Assembly: GCA_934591635.1 (NCBI GenBank)
Contig: CAKTPI010000001.1
Span: 176,465 to 240,464 of the forward strand
Reading direction: 5' to 3'
DNA from: an uncultured Oscillospiraceae bacterium
Lineage (GTDB): Bacteria; Bacillota; Clostridia; Oscillospirales; Oscillospiraceae
DNA: 64,000 nt
The stretch's first letter is position 1, and every line of letters starts with the position of its first letter. The position numbers and the translations under genes were made by a program. Shown in pieces: positions 9,835 to 18,745 of the stretch. The notes under the pieces were generated by a model that was not told where the DNA came from, made no database searches, and saw only the letters and a list, made by a program, of their open reading frames with translations.

Positions 9835-11163
9835 ATGGATACAAAAGAGAAGCAGCGAGAGACTGTACCCCGCAGGCGACCAACCAAACAGGGCAGCCAG
9901 CCGCCGGTTCGGCGTCCGCCCAGCAAGACAGCAGGGCAGACGGCATACCCGCGGAAGTCGGTGCCGGAAACGGCAGAGTCCTATGAGGTGTATGTTCCGG
10001 ATGCGGAAAGTCAGCGCACGCGGCACGCATCCGGCGCAGATCGGGTGGATGCGCCTGCCCGTCCCCGTTCCAAGGCAGCCGCACCGGCGAAAAGACGCCC
10101 TGCCTCCGGCAAGGATGCGCAGTACCATCCCTATCGTCAGGCAACTCAGCGGACAAAAGCGGCCAAGAAGCAGAATTTCAAGCAAAGCATTTCACGGTTT
10201 TTCTCTGCACAGAACCCGGTTGCAAAGCTTTTTTACAAGGAAGACCCGGCAGTATTTGGCGATGATGTCAGTACGGCCCGCAGACTGAAGCGGGAGGCGG
10301 AACTGGAGAAAAAGCGCAAGCGCGCGGAACGTCTGAACACCCCGGCTGCGATCTATACCCAGCCCACCGCGTTCAACAGCCGCCGCCTGGCCATTCAGCT
10401 GACCACGATTCTTGCTGTGGTTCTGGCGCTGGTGCTTGGCATGTCTGTGTTCTTCAAGGTAAAGCACGTGGGCGTATCCGGTATAAATGTTTACGATGCC
10501 CAAACGGTGAAGGAAGCTTCCGGCATTAAGGAAGGGGACAACCTGTTTACCTTTGGCCGCACCAGTGCTTCCGGCAAGATCATTGCCAAGCTGCCGTATG
10601 TAAAAAGTGCCAGGATTGGAATAAAATTGCCGGATACGGTTATTATTGAGGTAGAGGAAGCTGCCGTTGTTTATTCCATTCAGGATCAGGACGGCGTGTG
10701 GTGGCTGATAAATTCCGACGGTAAAGTGGTGGAGCAGACCAACGCCCAGAACGCCGGCAACTATACCAAGGTGCTGGGAGTGACCATCTATCAGCCCCAG
10801 TCCGGCGAATACGGTGTTGCCACCGAAGAGGCCCCAACGGAGACCGATCCCACCACCGGAGAGGCGGTTCCTGCCTTGATTACCGGTGCCCAGCGCCTGA
10901 ATGCAGCCCTGGACATCCTGCAGGAGCTGGAAAACAACGATATCGTTGGCGATGCGGCCAGCGTGGATGTGAGTCAGCTTCAGGACATTATCCTGTGGTA
11001 TGGCACACAGTATCAGGTGAACTTGGGCAGCATCGACAGAATTGCGCTGAAAATCAGCTATATGAAGAATGCCGTTCTGCAAATGAACGATTATCAGACG
11101 GGCATTCTGGATATCAGCTTTACCACCTGGCCGGATCAGGTCGGCTATACGCCCTTTGGCTGA
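9835..11163 (+). CDS. Cell division protein FtsQ/DivIB
   Basis: Bitopic division protein that holds the FtsL/DivIC complex at the septum. A long, basic, Pro/Arg/Lys-rich cytoplasmic tail (residues 1-183, apparently disordered) precedes one membrane helix (about 185-206), a POTRA domain beginning VKHVGVSGINVYDAQ, and a beta domain to residue 442. The tail is longer than in most FtsQ/DivIB proteins. An Ala/Thr/Pro-rich insert sits near residues 325-350. AGGAGGATAAAT precedes the ATG. ftsZ follows after a 136-base gap with its own promoter; ftsA is not here. Confidence 0.9.
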   Translation: MDTKEKQRETVPRRRPTKQGSQPPVRRPPSKTAGQTAYPRKSVPETAESYEVYVPDAESQRTRHASGADRVDAPARPRSKAAAPAKRRPASGKDAQYHPYRQATQRTKAAKKQNFKQSISRFFSAQNPVAKLFYKEDPAVFGDDVSTARRLKREAELEKKRKRAERLNTPAAIYTQPTAFNSRRLAIQLTTILAVVLALVLGMSVFFKVKHVGVSGINVYDAQTVKEASGIKEGDNLFTFGRTSASGKIIAKLPYVKSARIGIKLPDTVIIEVEEAAVVYSIQDQDGVWWLINSDGKVVEQTNAQNAGNYTKVLGVTIYQPQSGEYGVATEEAPTETDPTTGEAVPALITGAQRLNAALDILQELENNDIVGDAASVDVSQLQDIILWYGTQYQVNLGSIDRIALKISYMKNAVLQMNDYQTGILDISFTTWPDQVGYTPFG

Positions 11164-11196
11164 CGGGAATATTTTGACGAAAAATAAGATTTCCTA

Positions 11197-11225
11197 TTGA
11201 CCAATTCGCATTTTCACGTTAGAAT
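11197..11225 (+). promoter_or_regulatory. Promoter upstream of ftsZ
   Basis: TTGACC (11197-11202) and TAGAAT (11220-11225) are separated by 17 bases, with the ftsZ start 74 bases downstream. This allows ftsZ transcription independent of the upstream cluster. Confidence 0.65.
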
Positions 11226-11299
11226 AGAAAAGAATAGGTGAAATTACTGCGGCAGTTCTGGCTGCGCTTGCGTATCACGATACATAGGAGGAAGAATAT

Positions 11300-12397
<1,098 letters not shown>

Positions 12398-12404
12398 TTT
12401 TATG

Positions 12405-12445
12405 GGGTGCTGTCTCACGGGCGTGGGGCAGCACTCTTTTTATTT
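12405..12445 (+). terminator. Terminator after ftsZ
   Basis: GTGCTG (12407-12412) pairs with CAGCAC (12429-12434) across a G/C-rich loop and is followed by TCTTTTTATTT. It overlaps the leader of the next gene, so some read-through is possible. Confidence 0.6.
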
Positions 12446-12459
12446 GTTTGGAGGATACC

Positions 12460-13215
12460 ATGAATTCCTATCAGGCACTGGCATCCAGCTATGACCGACT
12501 GACCAGAGATGTGGACTATCGGGATGCAGTTCATTTTTATTTTGAGATCCTCAAGCGGGAGGGTGTTATCCCACGCAGTGCGGCAGATCTGGCCTGCGGC
12601 ACAGGATCGGTGACGAAGCTGCTGGCAGAGCATGGGCTTCCCGTAATCGGTGTTGATCTATCTGAGGACATGCTCACCCAGGCCCAGCAGAAGAATGAAG
12701 AGGTGAACCCCAAGCCCATCTTTCTGCACCAGAATTTAGCCTCGCTGTATCTGCCCCGAGGTGTGGATTTGGCTGTGTGTGCACTGGACAGCTTGGATTA
12801 CATCACGGATCCTCGGGAATGCCAGACAGCTATTCAGCGTATTTATAAGGCACTGAATCCCGGCGGCATCTTTATTTTCGATGTCAATACCCCGGAAAAG
12901 CTTCGTGCTATGGACAATCAGGTTTTTCTGGACGAGGACGAGAATGTCTACTGTGTCTGGCGGGGCGAGTTTAAAGAAAAGACAAATATCTGCTCCTACG
13001 GTATGGACTTATTCCAGCGGCAGGGAAACAGTTGGCATCGTTCCTTTGAGGAGCACCGGGAGTATGCTTATAGCCAGGATCAGCTTACCTGCTTCCTGAG
13101 GAAAGCGGGTTTTACCCATATTCGCGTATACGGCAACAGAAGCTTTTCTGCACCCAAAGAAGGGGAGCAGCGGATCTTCTTTTCAGCCAGGAAAGGAAAA
13201 ATAAAATATGAATGA
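12460..13215 (+). CDS. Class I SAM-dependent methyltransferase
   Basis: Cytoplasmic methyltransferase of 251 residues with an unknown substrate. SAM motif I, ADLACGTGSVTKLL, is at residues 42-55, followed by VIGVDLSEDML and the acidic CALDSLDYI. The profile matches small-molecule methyltransferases of the YqeM/UbiE type. The start at 12460 follows GGAGGATACC; an in-frame TTG 12 bases upstream would overlap that site. Its end overlaps hslO by 8 bases, so the two genes are coupled. Confidence 0.88.
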   Translation: MNSYQALASSYDRLTRDVDYRDAVHFYFEILKREGVIPRSAADLACGTGSVTKLLAEHGLPVIGVDLSEDMLTQAQQKNEEVNPKPIFLHQNLASLYLPRGVDLAVCALDSLDYITDPRECQTAIQRIYKALNPGGIFIFDVNTPEKLRAMDNQVFLDEDENVYCVWRGEFKEKTNICSYGMDLFQRQGNSWHRSFEEHREYAYSQDQLTCFLRKAGFTHIRVYGNRSFSAPKEGEQRIFFSARKGKIKYE

Positions 13216-14086
13216 TTACCTAGTTCGCGGCATGAGCATGGATGGTTTCGTGAAGATGGTTGCCATTCGCTCCACGGAAATTGTCCGACGTGCTGCTCAG
13301 ATTCACCATACAACACCCAACGCCACCGCTGCGTTGGGACGTGCCTTGACGGCCGCCTCTATGATGGGCAACATGCAGAAGGTGGAGAACGGCTCGATGA
13401 CCCTGCAGGTGCGGGGCGGCGGCCCCATTGGAACCATTACGGTGGTTTCCGACGCAGTGGGCAATGTCCGTGGCTGCGTGACGGAGCCGCGGGTGCCGCT
13501 GGTGGAGAAATATCCCGGTAAGCTGGATGTGGGCGCCACGGTCGGAACCAACGGTACATTAACAGTTATCCGGGACCTTCAATTAAAAGAACCCTATGTG
13601 GGCTCCACAGAGCTTGTATCCGGAGAAATTGCAGATGATGTGACAGCCTACTTTGCACAGAGTGAACAAACCCCTACAGCGTGCGCTCTGGGGGTACTGG
13701 TGGATCGGGATATGAGCGTGAAGGTAGCCGGCGGCTATCTGGTGCAGCTGCTGCCCGGTGCACCGGATGACATCATCGATAAGGTGGAGCAGGGAATCCA
13801 GCGTGCCGGTGCCGTTACCCCCATGCTGGATCAAGGGATGACCCCGGAGGATATTCTGGGGCAGGTCTTCGGTGACCTGGGTGTGGTGTTCCTGGATACT
13901 GTGGAGGTCAGCTATAAGTGCTACTGCACCCGCAGCCGGGTGGAAGGAGCACTCGTCAGCTTGGGCAGAGCAGAGCTGGAGGACATTGCGTCTGAAGGAA
14001 AAACCTTCCCGGTGGAGTGCCAGTTCTGCGATACGGTTTACCAGTTCACCCCGGAGGATGTTCAGAAGCTCCTGGAAAAAGTATAA
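13208..14086 (+). CDS. hslO: Redox-regulated chaperone Hsp33
   Basis: Hsp33 is activated by oxidation and holds unfolded proteins in the cytoplasm. The N-terminal domain has the family pattern (RGGGPIGTITVVSDAVG, GVLVDRD), and the C-terminal zinc switch has all four cysteines: C238-x-C240 and C271-x2-C274. The 292-residue length is normal. The 8-base overlap with the methyltransferase indicates one transcript. Confidence 0.97.
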   Translation: MNDYLVRGMSMDGFVKMVAIRSTEIVRRAAQIHHTTPNATAALGRALTAASMMGNMQKVENGSMTLQVRGGGPIGTITVVSDAVGNVRGCVTEPRVPLVEKYPGKLDVGATVGTNGTLTVIRDLQLKEPYVGSTELVSGEIADDVTAYFAQSEQTPTACALGVLVDRDMSVKVAGGYLVQLLPGAPDDIIDKVEQGIQRAGAVTPMLDQGMTPEDILGQVFGDLGVVFLDTVEVSYKCYCTRSRVEGALVSLGRAELEDIASEGKTFPVECQFCDTVYQFTPEDVQKLLEKV

Positions 14087-14160
14087 GTTTTGCCGGGTTC
14101 CTGAAGGAAAGTGCCTGCTTTGCCAAGGTAAAGATTTTTAAAAAAATTTGGAAAAATTGC

Positions 14161-14189
14161 TTGACAAAACGGGCCTTTCCGTGTATAAT
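14161..14189 (+). promoter_or_regulatory. Consensus promoter of the tRNA operon
   Basis: TTGACA (14161-14166) and TATAAT (14184-14189) with a 17-base spacer, an exact sigma-A consensus, 42 bases before tRNA-Val. It fits strong stable-RNA transcription. Confidence 0.9.
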
Positions 14190-14231
14190 GAACCCCGTCG
14201 CTGAGGTGAACACGACAGCGATGCAAGCCAA

Positions 14232-14307
14232 GGGAGCATAGCTCAGCTGGGAGAGCACATGCCTTACAAGCATGGGGTCACAGGTTCGAGCCCTGTTGTT
14301 CCCACCA
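14232..14307 (+). tRNA. tRNA-Val (anticodon TAC)
   Basis: Full cloverleaf: acceptor arms GGGAGCA/TGTTCCC, anticodon stem CATGC/GCATG with loop CTTACAA, T-loop GGTTCGAGCC, and an encoded CCA end. First gene of a five-tRNA cluster. Confidence 0.97.
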
Positions 14308-14314
14308 TTTATCT

Positions 14315-14391
14315 GGCCCGGTGGTGCAGTCGGTTAGCACGCCAGCCTGTCACGCTGGAGGTCGACGGTTCGAGTCCGTTCCGGGTCGCCA
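14315..14391 (+). tRNA. tRNA-Asp (anticodon GTC)
   Basis: Acceptor arms GGCCCGG/CCGGGTC, anticodon loop CTGTCAC in stem CCAGC/GCTGG, T-loop TTCGAGT, encoded CCA. It lies 7 bases after tRNA-Val. Confidence 0.97.
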
Positions 14392-14439
14392 TTTTAATAT
14401 CCCTTTGCATCCGAGTGGAATGTGAGTTCTGCTCGACAT

Positions 14440-14515
<76 letters not shown>

Positions 14516-14518
14516 GAT

Positions 14519-14594
14519 GCGGGTGTAGCTCATCTGGTAGAGCGCCACCTTGCCAAGGTGGAGGTAGCGAGTTCGAGCCTCGTCACCCGCTCCA
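14519..14594 (+). tRNA. tRNA-Gly (anticodon GCC)
   Basis: Acceptor arms GCGGGTG/CACCCGC, anticodon loop TTGCCAA in stem CCACC/GGTGG, T-loop TTCGAGC, encoded CCA. It starts 3 bases after tRNA-Phe. Confidence 0.97.
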
Positions 14595-14599
14595 AAAAA

Positions 14600-14628
14600 A
14601 TAAGGAACGCCGGTTGCGTTCCTTATTT
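14600..14628 (+). terminator. Internal hairpin between tRNA-Gly and tRNA-Cys
   Basis: ATAAGGAACGC pairs perfectly with GCGTTCCTTAT (loop CGGTT), flanked by an A-run before and TT after. The short T-run suggests partial termination or an RNA-processing stop inside the cluster. Confidence 0.6.
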
Positions 14629-14633
14629 CATAT

Positions 14634-14708
14634 GGTACCGTAGCCAAGTGGTAAGGCAAGGGTCTGCAAAACCCTCATTCCCCAGTTCAAATCTGGGCGG
14701 TACCTCCA
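14634..14708 (+). tRNA. tRNA-Cys (anticodon GCA)
   Basis: Acceptor arms GGTACCG/CGGTACC, anticodon loop CTGCAAA in stem AGGGT/ACCCT, T-loop TTCAAAT, encoded CCA. Last gene of the cluster. Confidence 0.97.
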
Positions 14709-14742
14709 AGGCCCCGAGTGCTTTTGCATTCGGGGCCTTTTC
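14708..14742 (+). terminator. Terminator after tRNA-Cys
   Basis: AAGGCCCCGAGTG pairs with CATTCGGGGCCTT (one G-T pair) around CTTTTG and is followed by TTCCTTT. A strong intrinsic terminator for the tRNA operon. Confidence 0.85.
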
Positions 14743-14760
14743 CTTTGGTTCTATAGTGAG

Positions 14761-14805
14761 AAAGCCGAACCTGTCCTCAATTGAGGACAGAGTTCGGCTT
14801 TTTGC
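14761..14805. repeat. Near-perfect 42-base inverted repeat
   Basis: Outer arms AAAGCCGAAC/GTTCGGCTTT enclose the perfect palindrome CTGTCCTCAATTGAGGACAG with one extra A. A T-run follows. It may be a second terminator, but the symmetry and the proximity to tRNA genes are also those of a small palindromic repeat or element end. Confidence 0.65.
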
Positions 14806-15072
14806 TTATGTCGGGAATTTTTATGGAAATGAAGGTATATGAGCACTCTTGAAAATATAATTTGTCATTCATTGACTCCAGAGGAAAACATGAAAACATT
14901 TGCTTTTGAAAAAAAGTTTTTAGGTTCGAACAGTCAAAACGTGGCGGATATACGTGACAAGGGCAAGGTATGCGGGAATGCGGCCTTGCTCTTTTTGCAG
15001 GGGCCAAAGGGCAGCGCTAAGGCTTTTTCCTCCCGTTCATAAGCTCCGGCCGCAGTGATTTTACTGGGGCAC
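14806..15072. other. Intergenic stretch with no supported gene
   Basis: Between the tRNA-operon hairpins and the tRNA-Ser promoter. A 67-codon frame (14839-15042) is open on the plus strand but has no ribosome site and no recognisable composition. A weak GCAAGG...CCTTGC hairpin followed by a T-run lies near 14962-15000. Confidence 0.5.
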
Positions 15073-15101
15073 TTGACTTTGTTTCGCGGAAATGGTATAG
15101 T
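15073..15101 (+). promoter_or_regulatory. Promoter of tRNA-Ser(TGA)
   Basis: TTGACT (15073-15078), a 17-base spacer and TATAGT (15096-15101), 12 bases before the mature tRNA 5' end. Confidence 0.85.
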
Positions 15102-15112
15102 TTATAAAGTAC

Positions 15113-15201
15113 GGAGAGGTGTCCGAGTGGTTTAAGGAGCCAGTCTTGAAAACTGGTGATGCGGCAACGCACCATGGGTTCGAATCCCATCCTCTCCGCC
15201 A
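15113..15201 (+). tRNA. tRNA-Ser (anticodon TGA)
   Basis: 89-base class II tRNA with acceptor arms GGAGAGG/CCTCTCC, anticodon loop CTTGAAA in stem CCAGT/ACTGG, a long variable arm (GATGCGGCAACGCACC), T-loop TTCGAAT and encoded CCA. Confidence 0.97.
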
Positions 15202-15206
15202 AAGGT

Positions 15207-15245
15207 GCCCTCTTTTGGCTGTAATGGCCGAAAGAGGGCTTTTTA
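15207..15245 (+). terminator. Terminator after tRNA-Ser
   Basis: GCCCTCTTTTGGC pairs with GCCGAAAGAGGGC around a short loop and is followed by TTTTTA. Confidence 0.85.
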
Positions 15246-15275
15246 GGTGAAATGTCTTTTTCATAGGAGACACCA

Positions 15276-15884
15276 ATGAAATTTGAGTACCTTTACAACC
15301 GGCTGCTTCGCCGGGAGGCATGGAAAGCAGCGCTGCAAGCAGAAAAGAATCCCACTCAGTTGCGGGCATTGCGTGCGCAGACAGCGCAAGCAATCTTTTT
15401 TCATTATGAATCCATCATACAGCGCACCGGTGAAATCCGGAAGGCTCCGGTTTCCGACGCGAGCTTGGACTGTCTGCTGGAAATTGACAGCCGCATAGAA
15501 CAGCTGCGGCAGCTCCTTCCCTATGCAAATCGAGGGCAGCAGCGGCTCATTGCGGATGCGGAATGCACCGCCGCATTTGCCAGGTCTTTGGTTCCGTCAC
15601 TTCCGGCCGGAAAAAAGGCCACGGAGGTAACTTACTATTCCGTATTCATCCCCACGCTGAACGGACATTTTTATTATCTTGGTATCCAGAAATACCAAAC
15701 GGGGGATGTAGTTGCCATTCCATTTGGCGGTGAGAACAAAATGATTTACGGCGTTGTGAAAGAGGTCTTCTGCCAAGACTACTGGAAAATGCCGCTTCCT
15801 CTCTGGAAAATGAAGTACATTGACTCAAAAGCCCCGCAAGCCATTGCTGAAGAATACCGGCGGCATGGCGCTGCTTATCACTGA
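15276..15884 (+). CDS. Protein of unknown function with a PriA N-terminus-like beta segment
   Basis: 202 residues, not recognised as a named family. The N-terminal half is helical and charged, with repeated Arg/Gln/Leu. The C-terminal half has a beta pattern, YYSVFIP...YYLGIQKYQTGDVVAIPFGG...YGVVKEVF. The GDVVAIPFGG...GVV pattern recalls the 3'-DNA-end-binding domain of helicase PriA, but no helicase domain follows, so function is open. ATAGGAGACACC precedes the ATG. It stands alone between tRNA-Ser and the convergent ATC-hydrolase gene. Confidence 0.7.
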   Translation: MKFEYLYNRLLRREAWKAALQAEKNPTQLRALRAQTAQAIFFHYESIIQRTGEIRKAPVSDASLDCLLEIDSRIEQLRQLLPYANRGQQRLIADAECTAAFARSLVPSLPAGKKATEVTYYSVFIPTLNGHFYYLGIQKYQTGDVVAIPFGGENKMIYGVVKEVFCQDYWKMPLPLWKMKYIDSKAPQAIAEEYRRHGAAYH

Positions 15885-15920
15885 ATCCGCCTGCATCGAT
15901 GGAAGAATGCAGGCGGATTT

Positions 15921-16559
15921 TTAGACGTTTTCCTTTTCTTTATCGCCGGTGATGTAGTAATCACAGCAAGCCCCGCCGGAGGCGATGGTCTGCTGACGGT
16001 GCAGCACGCCATGCTGGAGGCTGACCATTACGCTGTCCAGCTCACAGAACAGGGGCATCAACTCCTGAACGCCCAGCTTCTCCGCATAGGTGCAAATGGG
16101 GCAGCGGGTAATGCGATAGTAACATGCTCCCTCTTTGGGCTGCCCTACGAAGTCTACCCGGAAGGACGTGGGGTATTGCTTCTCCTTTTCCGGTGTATAC
16201 CACTTGATATATTTCACAATGCTCTTTTTGTTCTCGGCCTTTCCCTTCTCTGTGTTCAGGTTCGTCCGTGCGAAGTACCACTTGATATGGTAGAGAGACT
16301 GACGCATCATTTCCTGCACGGTCTCCGGCGGAATTTGCTTCCCACTTGCTACATAAGGAGCCACAAAGGCCAGCGCAAACAACTCGTTATAGGCCATTGG
16401 GTTGTTCGCCCCAATATCATCCGCCTGCTCCACCAGCTGCCGATAGACCTTTTTACTCTTCTTCATGGTTTCGGAAGCAAAGGCCTTGCCATATTTTTCC
16501 TTCAGAACTTTTTCCATTGACCCTTTAAATAGAAAGAAATAAAAGCCGTTATATTTCAT
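15921..16559 (-). CDS. L-2-amino-thiazoline-4-carboxylate hydrolase family protein
   Basis: Member of the ATC hydrolase family, named for opening the thiazoline ring of L-ATC on the way to cysteine; the real substrate here is unknown. Family signatures are in the C-terminal half: YYRITRCPICTYAEKLGV, then CELDSVMV and ASGGACCDYYI, a cysteine-rich pattern. The start at 16559 follows AGGAGGAGCATAATC; the frame is open 12 codons further into the upstream gene. Length is 212 residues. It overlaps the TetR gene by 11 bases, so the regulator and enzyme share a transcript. Confidence 0.82.
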   Translation of the reverse strand: MKYNGFYFFLFKGSMEKVLKEKYGKAFASETMKKSKKVYRQLVEQADDIGANNPMAYNELFALAFVAPYVASGKQIPPETVQEMMRQSLYHIKWYFARTNLNTEKGKAENKKSIVKYIKWYTPEKEKQYPTSFRVDFVGQPKEGACYYRITRCPICTYAEKLGVQELMPLFCELDSVMVSLQHGVLHRQQTIASGGACCDYYITGDKEKENV

Positions 16560-17184
16560 GATTATGCTCCTCCTGTTGGTTATGGACGGAATCAAACAGT
16601 GCTGTCCAACCGCCCAAATGATACGTCATCAGCACCTGCATATACGCCTCTGCGGCCTGCCTGTCCGGACACTCCCGAATGACCCGGCGATAAGCATCGA
16701 ATTGGACAGAAATCAGCAGGCCCAGCAGTGTTTCATCCATATGGATATGGCCTGCACTGCGAAAAAAGGAAATGCTTTCTCCAATTTTCTGCTTTACAAT
16801 GCCATCAAAAAAGGATTCCATGCTGCTTCCTGCACTGCAGCAGAAAAGAAGCACGGCCTCCTGGTAATGGGCAAATATCAACTGCAAAATTGCCGTTGAT
16901 TCCCGCTGCATAGAGCTTTTGAGCTGCGCCAGGAAATCATCAGAGTGCGCATAATAATCTGTTTTAACATTCCGAAAAAGCGTCTCCACATCATCCAGCA
17001 GTGGCTGCAGCAAACTGACAAACAGCGCATCCTTCGACGGGTAGCGGGTCTGAATCGCACCAACCGTAACGCCAGCATGCTCCGCGATTTTGCGAAGTGA
17101 CGCCTCCACATAGCCGTTATCCATAAACTCCCGCATCGCAGCAGATGTGATTTTGCCATCCAACGAATGATCTCTCCGCGCCAA
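16549..17184 (-). CDS. TetR-family transcriptional regulator
   Basis: 211-residue DNA-binding repressor. The N-terminal helix-turn-helix reads AAMREFMDNGYVEASLRKIA followed by EHAGVTVGAIQTRYPSKDALF, the classic TetR pattern; the C-terminal ligand domain is variable. The start codon is TTG at 17184, supported by GGAGGAG seven bases upstream and by the family N-terminus. It is co-transcribed with the ATC-hydrolase-family gene and likely autoregulates through palindromes directly upstream. Confidence 0.92.
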   Translation of the reverse strand: MARRDHSLDGKITSAAMREFMDNGYVEASLRKIAEHAGVTVGAIQTRYPSKDALFVSLLQPLLDDVETLFRNVKTDYYAHSDDFLAQLKSSMQRESTAILQLIFAHYQEAVLLFCCSAGSSMESFFDGIVKQKIGESISFFRSAGHIHMDETLLGLLISVQFDAYRRVIRECPDRQAAEAYMQVLMTYHLGGWTALFDSVHNQQEEHNHEI

Positions 17185-17207
17185 TCTATTCTCCTCCGAC
17201 CTGATTC

Positions 17208-17238
17208 AATTACAGCGTAATTAATTACAATGTAATTA
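17208..17238 (-). promoter_or_regulatory. Candidate TetR operator, two overlapping palindromes
   Basis: The perfect 17-base palindrome TAATTACAATGTAATTA (17222-17238) abuts a related imperfect copy AATTACAGCGTAATT (17208-17222). The TTACA-TGTAA half-sites and the location 24-54 bases before the tetR start suggest cooperative binding by the repressor encoded next door. Confidence 0.7.
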
Positions 17239-17369
17239 TATCATTCTTATCAGCACCTGTCAATGCTGCTTATGCACGGAAAGAAAAAGCCTTGCATCCA
17301 GAGGAAAATAGTAACATGTTCCCGGGCTGGCTGCATATAATGTCCAATGTTTTTTAGGAGGGAAATGAG

Positions 17370-17450
17370 ATGGAGGCTTCGGCTGCGCAGCAGTGGGATA
17401 TTGATGATTTTATTTTTGCGGATGAGGAGGAAAGCGTAAGCGGACGCTGA
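17370..17450 (+). CDS. Candidate 26-residue acidic peptide
   Basis: ATG at 17370 is preceded by AGGAGGG with 7-base spacing, an optimal ribosome site rarely seen by chance. The frame encodes MEASAAQQWDIDDFIFADEE plus six more residues (ESVSGR) before TGA. It is acidic, with a central DIDDFIF. TATAAT at 17336-17341 could serve as its -10 box but has no good -35. An alternative ATG at 17365 gives an unrelated short frame. No homologue is known to me. Confidence 0.45.
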   Translation: MEASAAQQWDIDDFIFADEEESVSGR

Positions 17451-17479
17451 AAAATGCCGGGATGATTCAATTTTGGCCC

Positions 17480-17508
17480 TTTACAGTCTGCTGAAAATCG
17501 GTTATAAT
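17480..17508 (+). promoter_or_regulatory. Promoter of prfB
   Basis: TTTACA (17480-17485), 17-base spacer, TATAAT (17503-17508), 37 bases before the prfB start. Confidence 0.7.
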
Positions 17509-17544
17509 ATCTCAAACTATGCTGATAAAAAGTGAGAGATTGCC

Positions 17545-18672
17545 ATGAATATTGCTTTTGATACCTATAAGCAGAAACTCAATGATTGCCGCCCCGCGCT
17601 GGAGGGGCTGGCGGATTCACTGAATATAGAGGGCATGCGCAATGAGCTGGAGCGGCTCCATGCCATGCAGGAGGCTCCCGGCTTCTGGGATGACCCGGAG
17701 AAGAGTCAGAAGGTAGCAGTGAAGACTCGTCAGACGGAGACCAAAATTCAGCGGTATGAAAAAATGCTCTCTACCTGGGATGATCTGATGACCATCTGCG
17801 AAATGGCCGCGGAGGAAGACGACGATTCTATGCTGGAGGAACTGCAAACCGGCTATGAGACCCTGACCGAAGAGATGGAGGTTTGTCGTCTGGAGACCTT
17901 GCTCACCGGTCATTACGACAAGAATAACGCCCTTATGAGCTTCCACGCCGGCGCAGGCGGCACCGAGGCTCAGGACTGGTGCCAGATGCTCTACCGTATG
18001 TATACCCGCTGGGCGGAGCGTCACGGATTTGCCTACAAGATCCTGGATTATCTGGAGGGCGATGAGGCAGGCCTCAAGTCCGCGGATATCATGATTGAGG
18101 GCGAGAATGCCTATGGCTTCCTGAAGGGAGAGAACGGCGTCCACCGCCTGGTGCGGGTTTCTCCCTTTGATGCCAACGCCCGGCGGCAGACCTCCTTCTC
18201 CGCAATTGAGGTCATCCCCGATATCGAGGATGAGAGCCAGGACGTGGAGATTCGTCCGGAGGATTATGAAATGCAGGTCTACCGCTCCTCTGGTGCAGGC
18301 GGCCAGCACATCAACAAAACATCTTCTGCCGTTCGTTTGATCCATAAGGCCACCGGTATTGTAGTGTCCTGCCAGACGGAGCGCAGCCAGTTTCAAAACA
18401 AGGAAACCTGCCTGCGGATGCTGCGCAGCAAGCTGGTAGAGATCAAGGAGCGGGAGCATTTGGATAAGATCTCCGACATCAAGGGCGTGCAGCAGAAAAT
18501 TGAGTGGGGCAGCCAGATCCGCAACTATGTGTTCATGCCCTATACCCTGGTAAAGGATACCCGCACCGGCTGCGAGACATCCAATGTCAATGCTGTGATG
18601 GACGGGGCGCTGGATCCCTTTATCGAAAGCTACCTCAACTGCCTTGCCACCGGGAACTGGGTGCAGAAATAA
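17545..18672 (+). CDS. prfB: Peptide chain release factor 2
   Basis: RF2 ends translation at UGA and UAA. Present are S206-P207-F208, the RF2 stop-codon recognition motif, in VSPFDANARRQTSF, and the GGQ hydrolysis motif at residues 252-254 in GAGGQHINKTSSAVRLIH. The 375 residues are encoded in a single continuous frame. The programmed +1 frameshift (CTTTGAC) found in many bacterial prfB genes is missing from the region around codon 25, so autoregulation by frameshifting should be absent. Confidence 0.97.
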   Translation: MNIAFDTYKQKLNDCRPALEGLADSLNIEGMRNELERLHAMQEAPGFWDDPEKSQKVAVKTRQTETKIQRYEKMLSTWDDLMTICEMAAEEDDDSMLEELQTGYETLTEEMEVCRLETLLTGHYDKNNALMSFHAGAGGTEAQDWCQMLYRMYTRWAERHGFAYKILDYLEGDEAGLKSADIMIEGENAYGFLKGENGVHRLVRVSPFDANARRQTSFSAIEVIPDIEDESQDVEIRPEDYEMQVYRSSGAGGQHINKTSSAVRLIHKATGIVVSCQTERSQFQNKETCLRMLRSKLVEIKEREHLDKISDIKGVQQKIEWGSQIRNYVFMPYTLVKDTRTGCETSNVNAVMDGALDPFIESYLNCLATGNWVQK

Positions 18673-18716
18673 CACGCGGTTCGGAGGGTATTTTTTCTTG
18701 AAAACAGGAAAAATAC

Positions 18717-18745
18717 TTGCATTTCCTGTGGCATTGTGATATACT
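18717..18745 (+). promoter_or_regulatory. Promoter of secG
   Basis: TTGCAT (18717-18722), 17-base spacer, TATACT (18740-18745). The leader to the secG start is about 85 bases long and contains short inverted repeats (GCTGCC...GGCAGGC, TCGCTGTCCGCGA). Confidence 0.65.

Noticed and set aside
14839-15042. 67-codon frame between the tRNA genes
   Set aside because: No ribosome binding site and no recognisable domain; overlaps hairpin sequence and ends close to the tRNA-Ser promoter.
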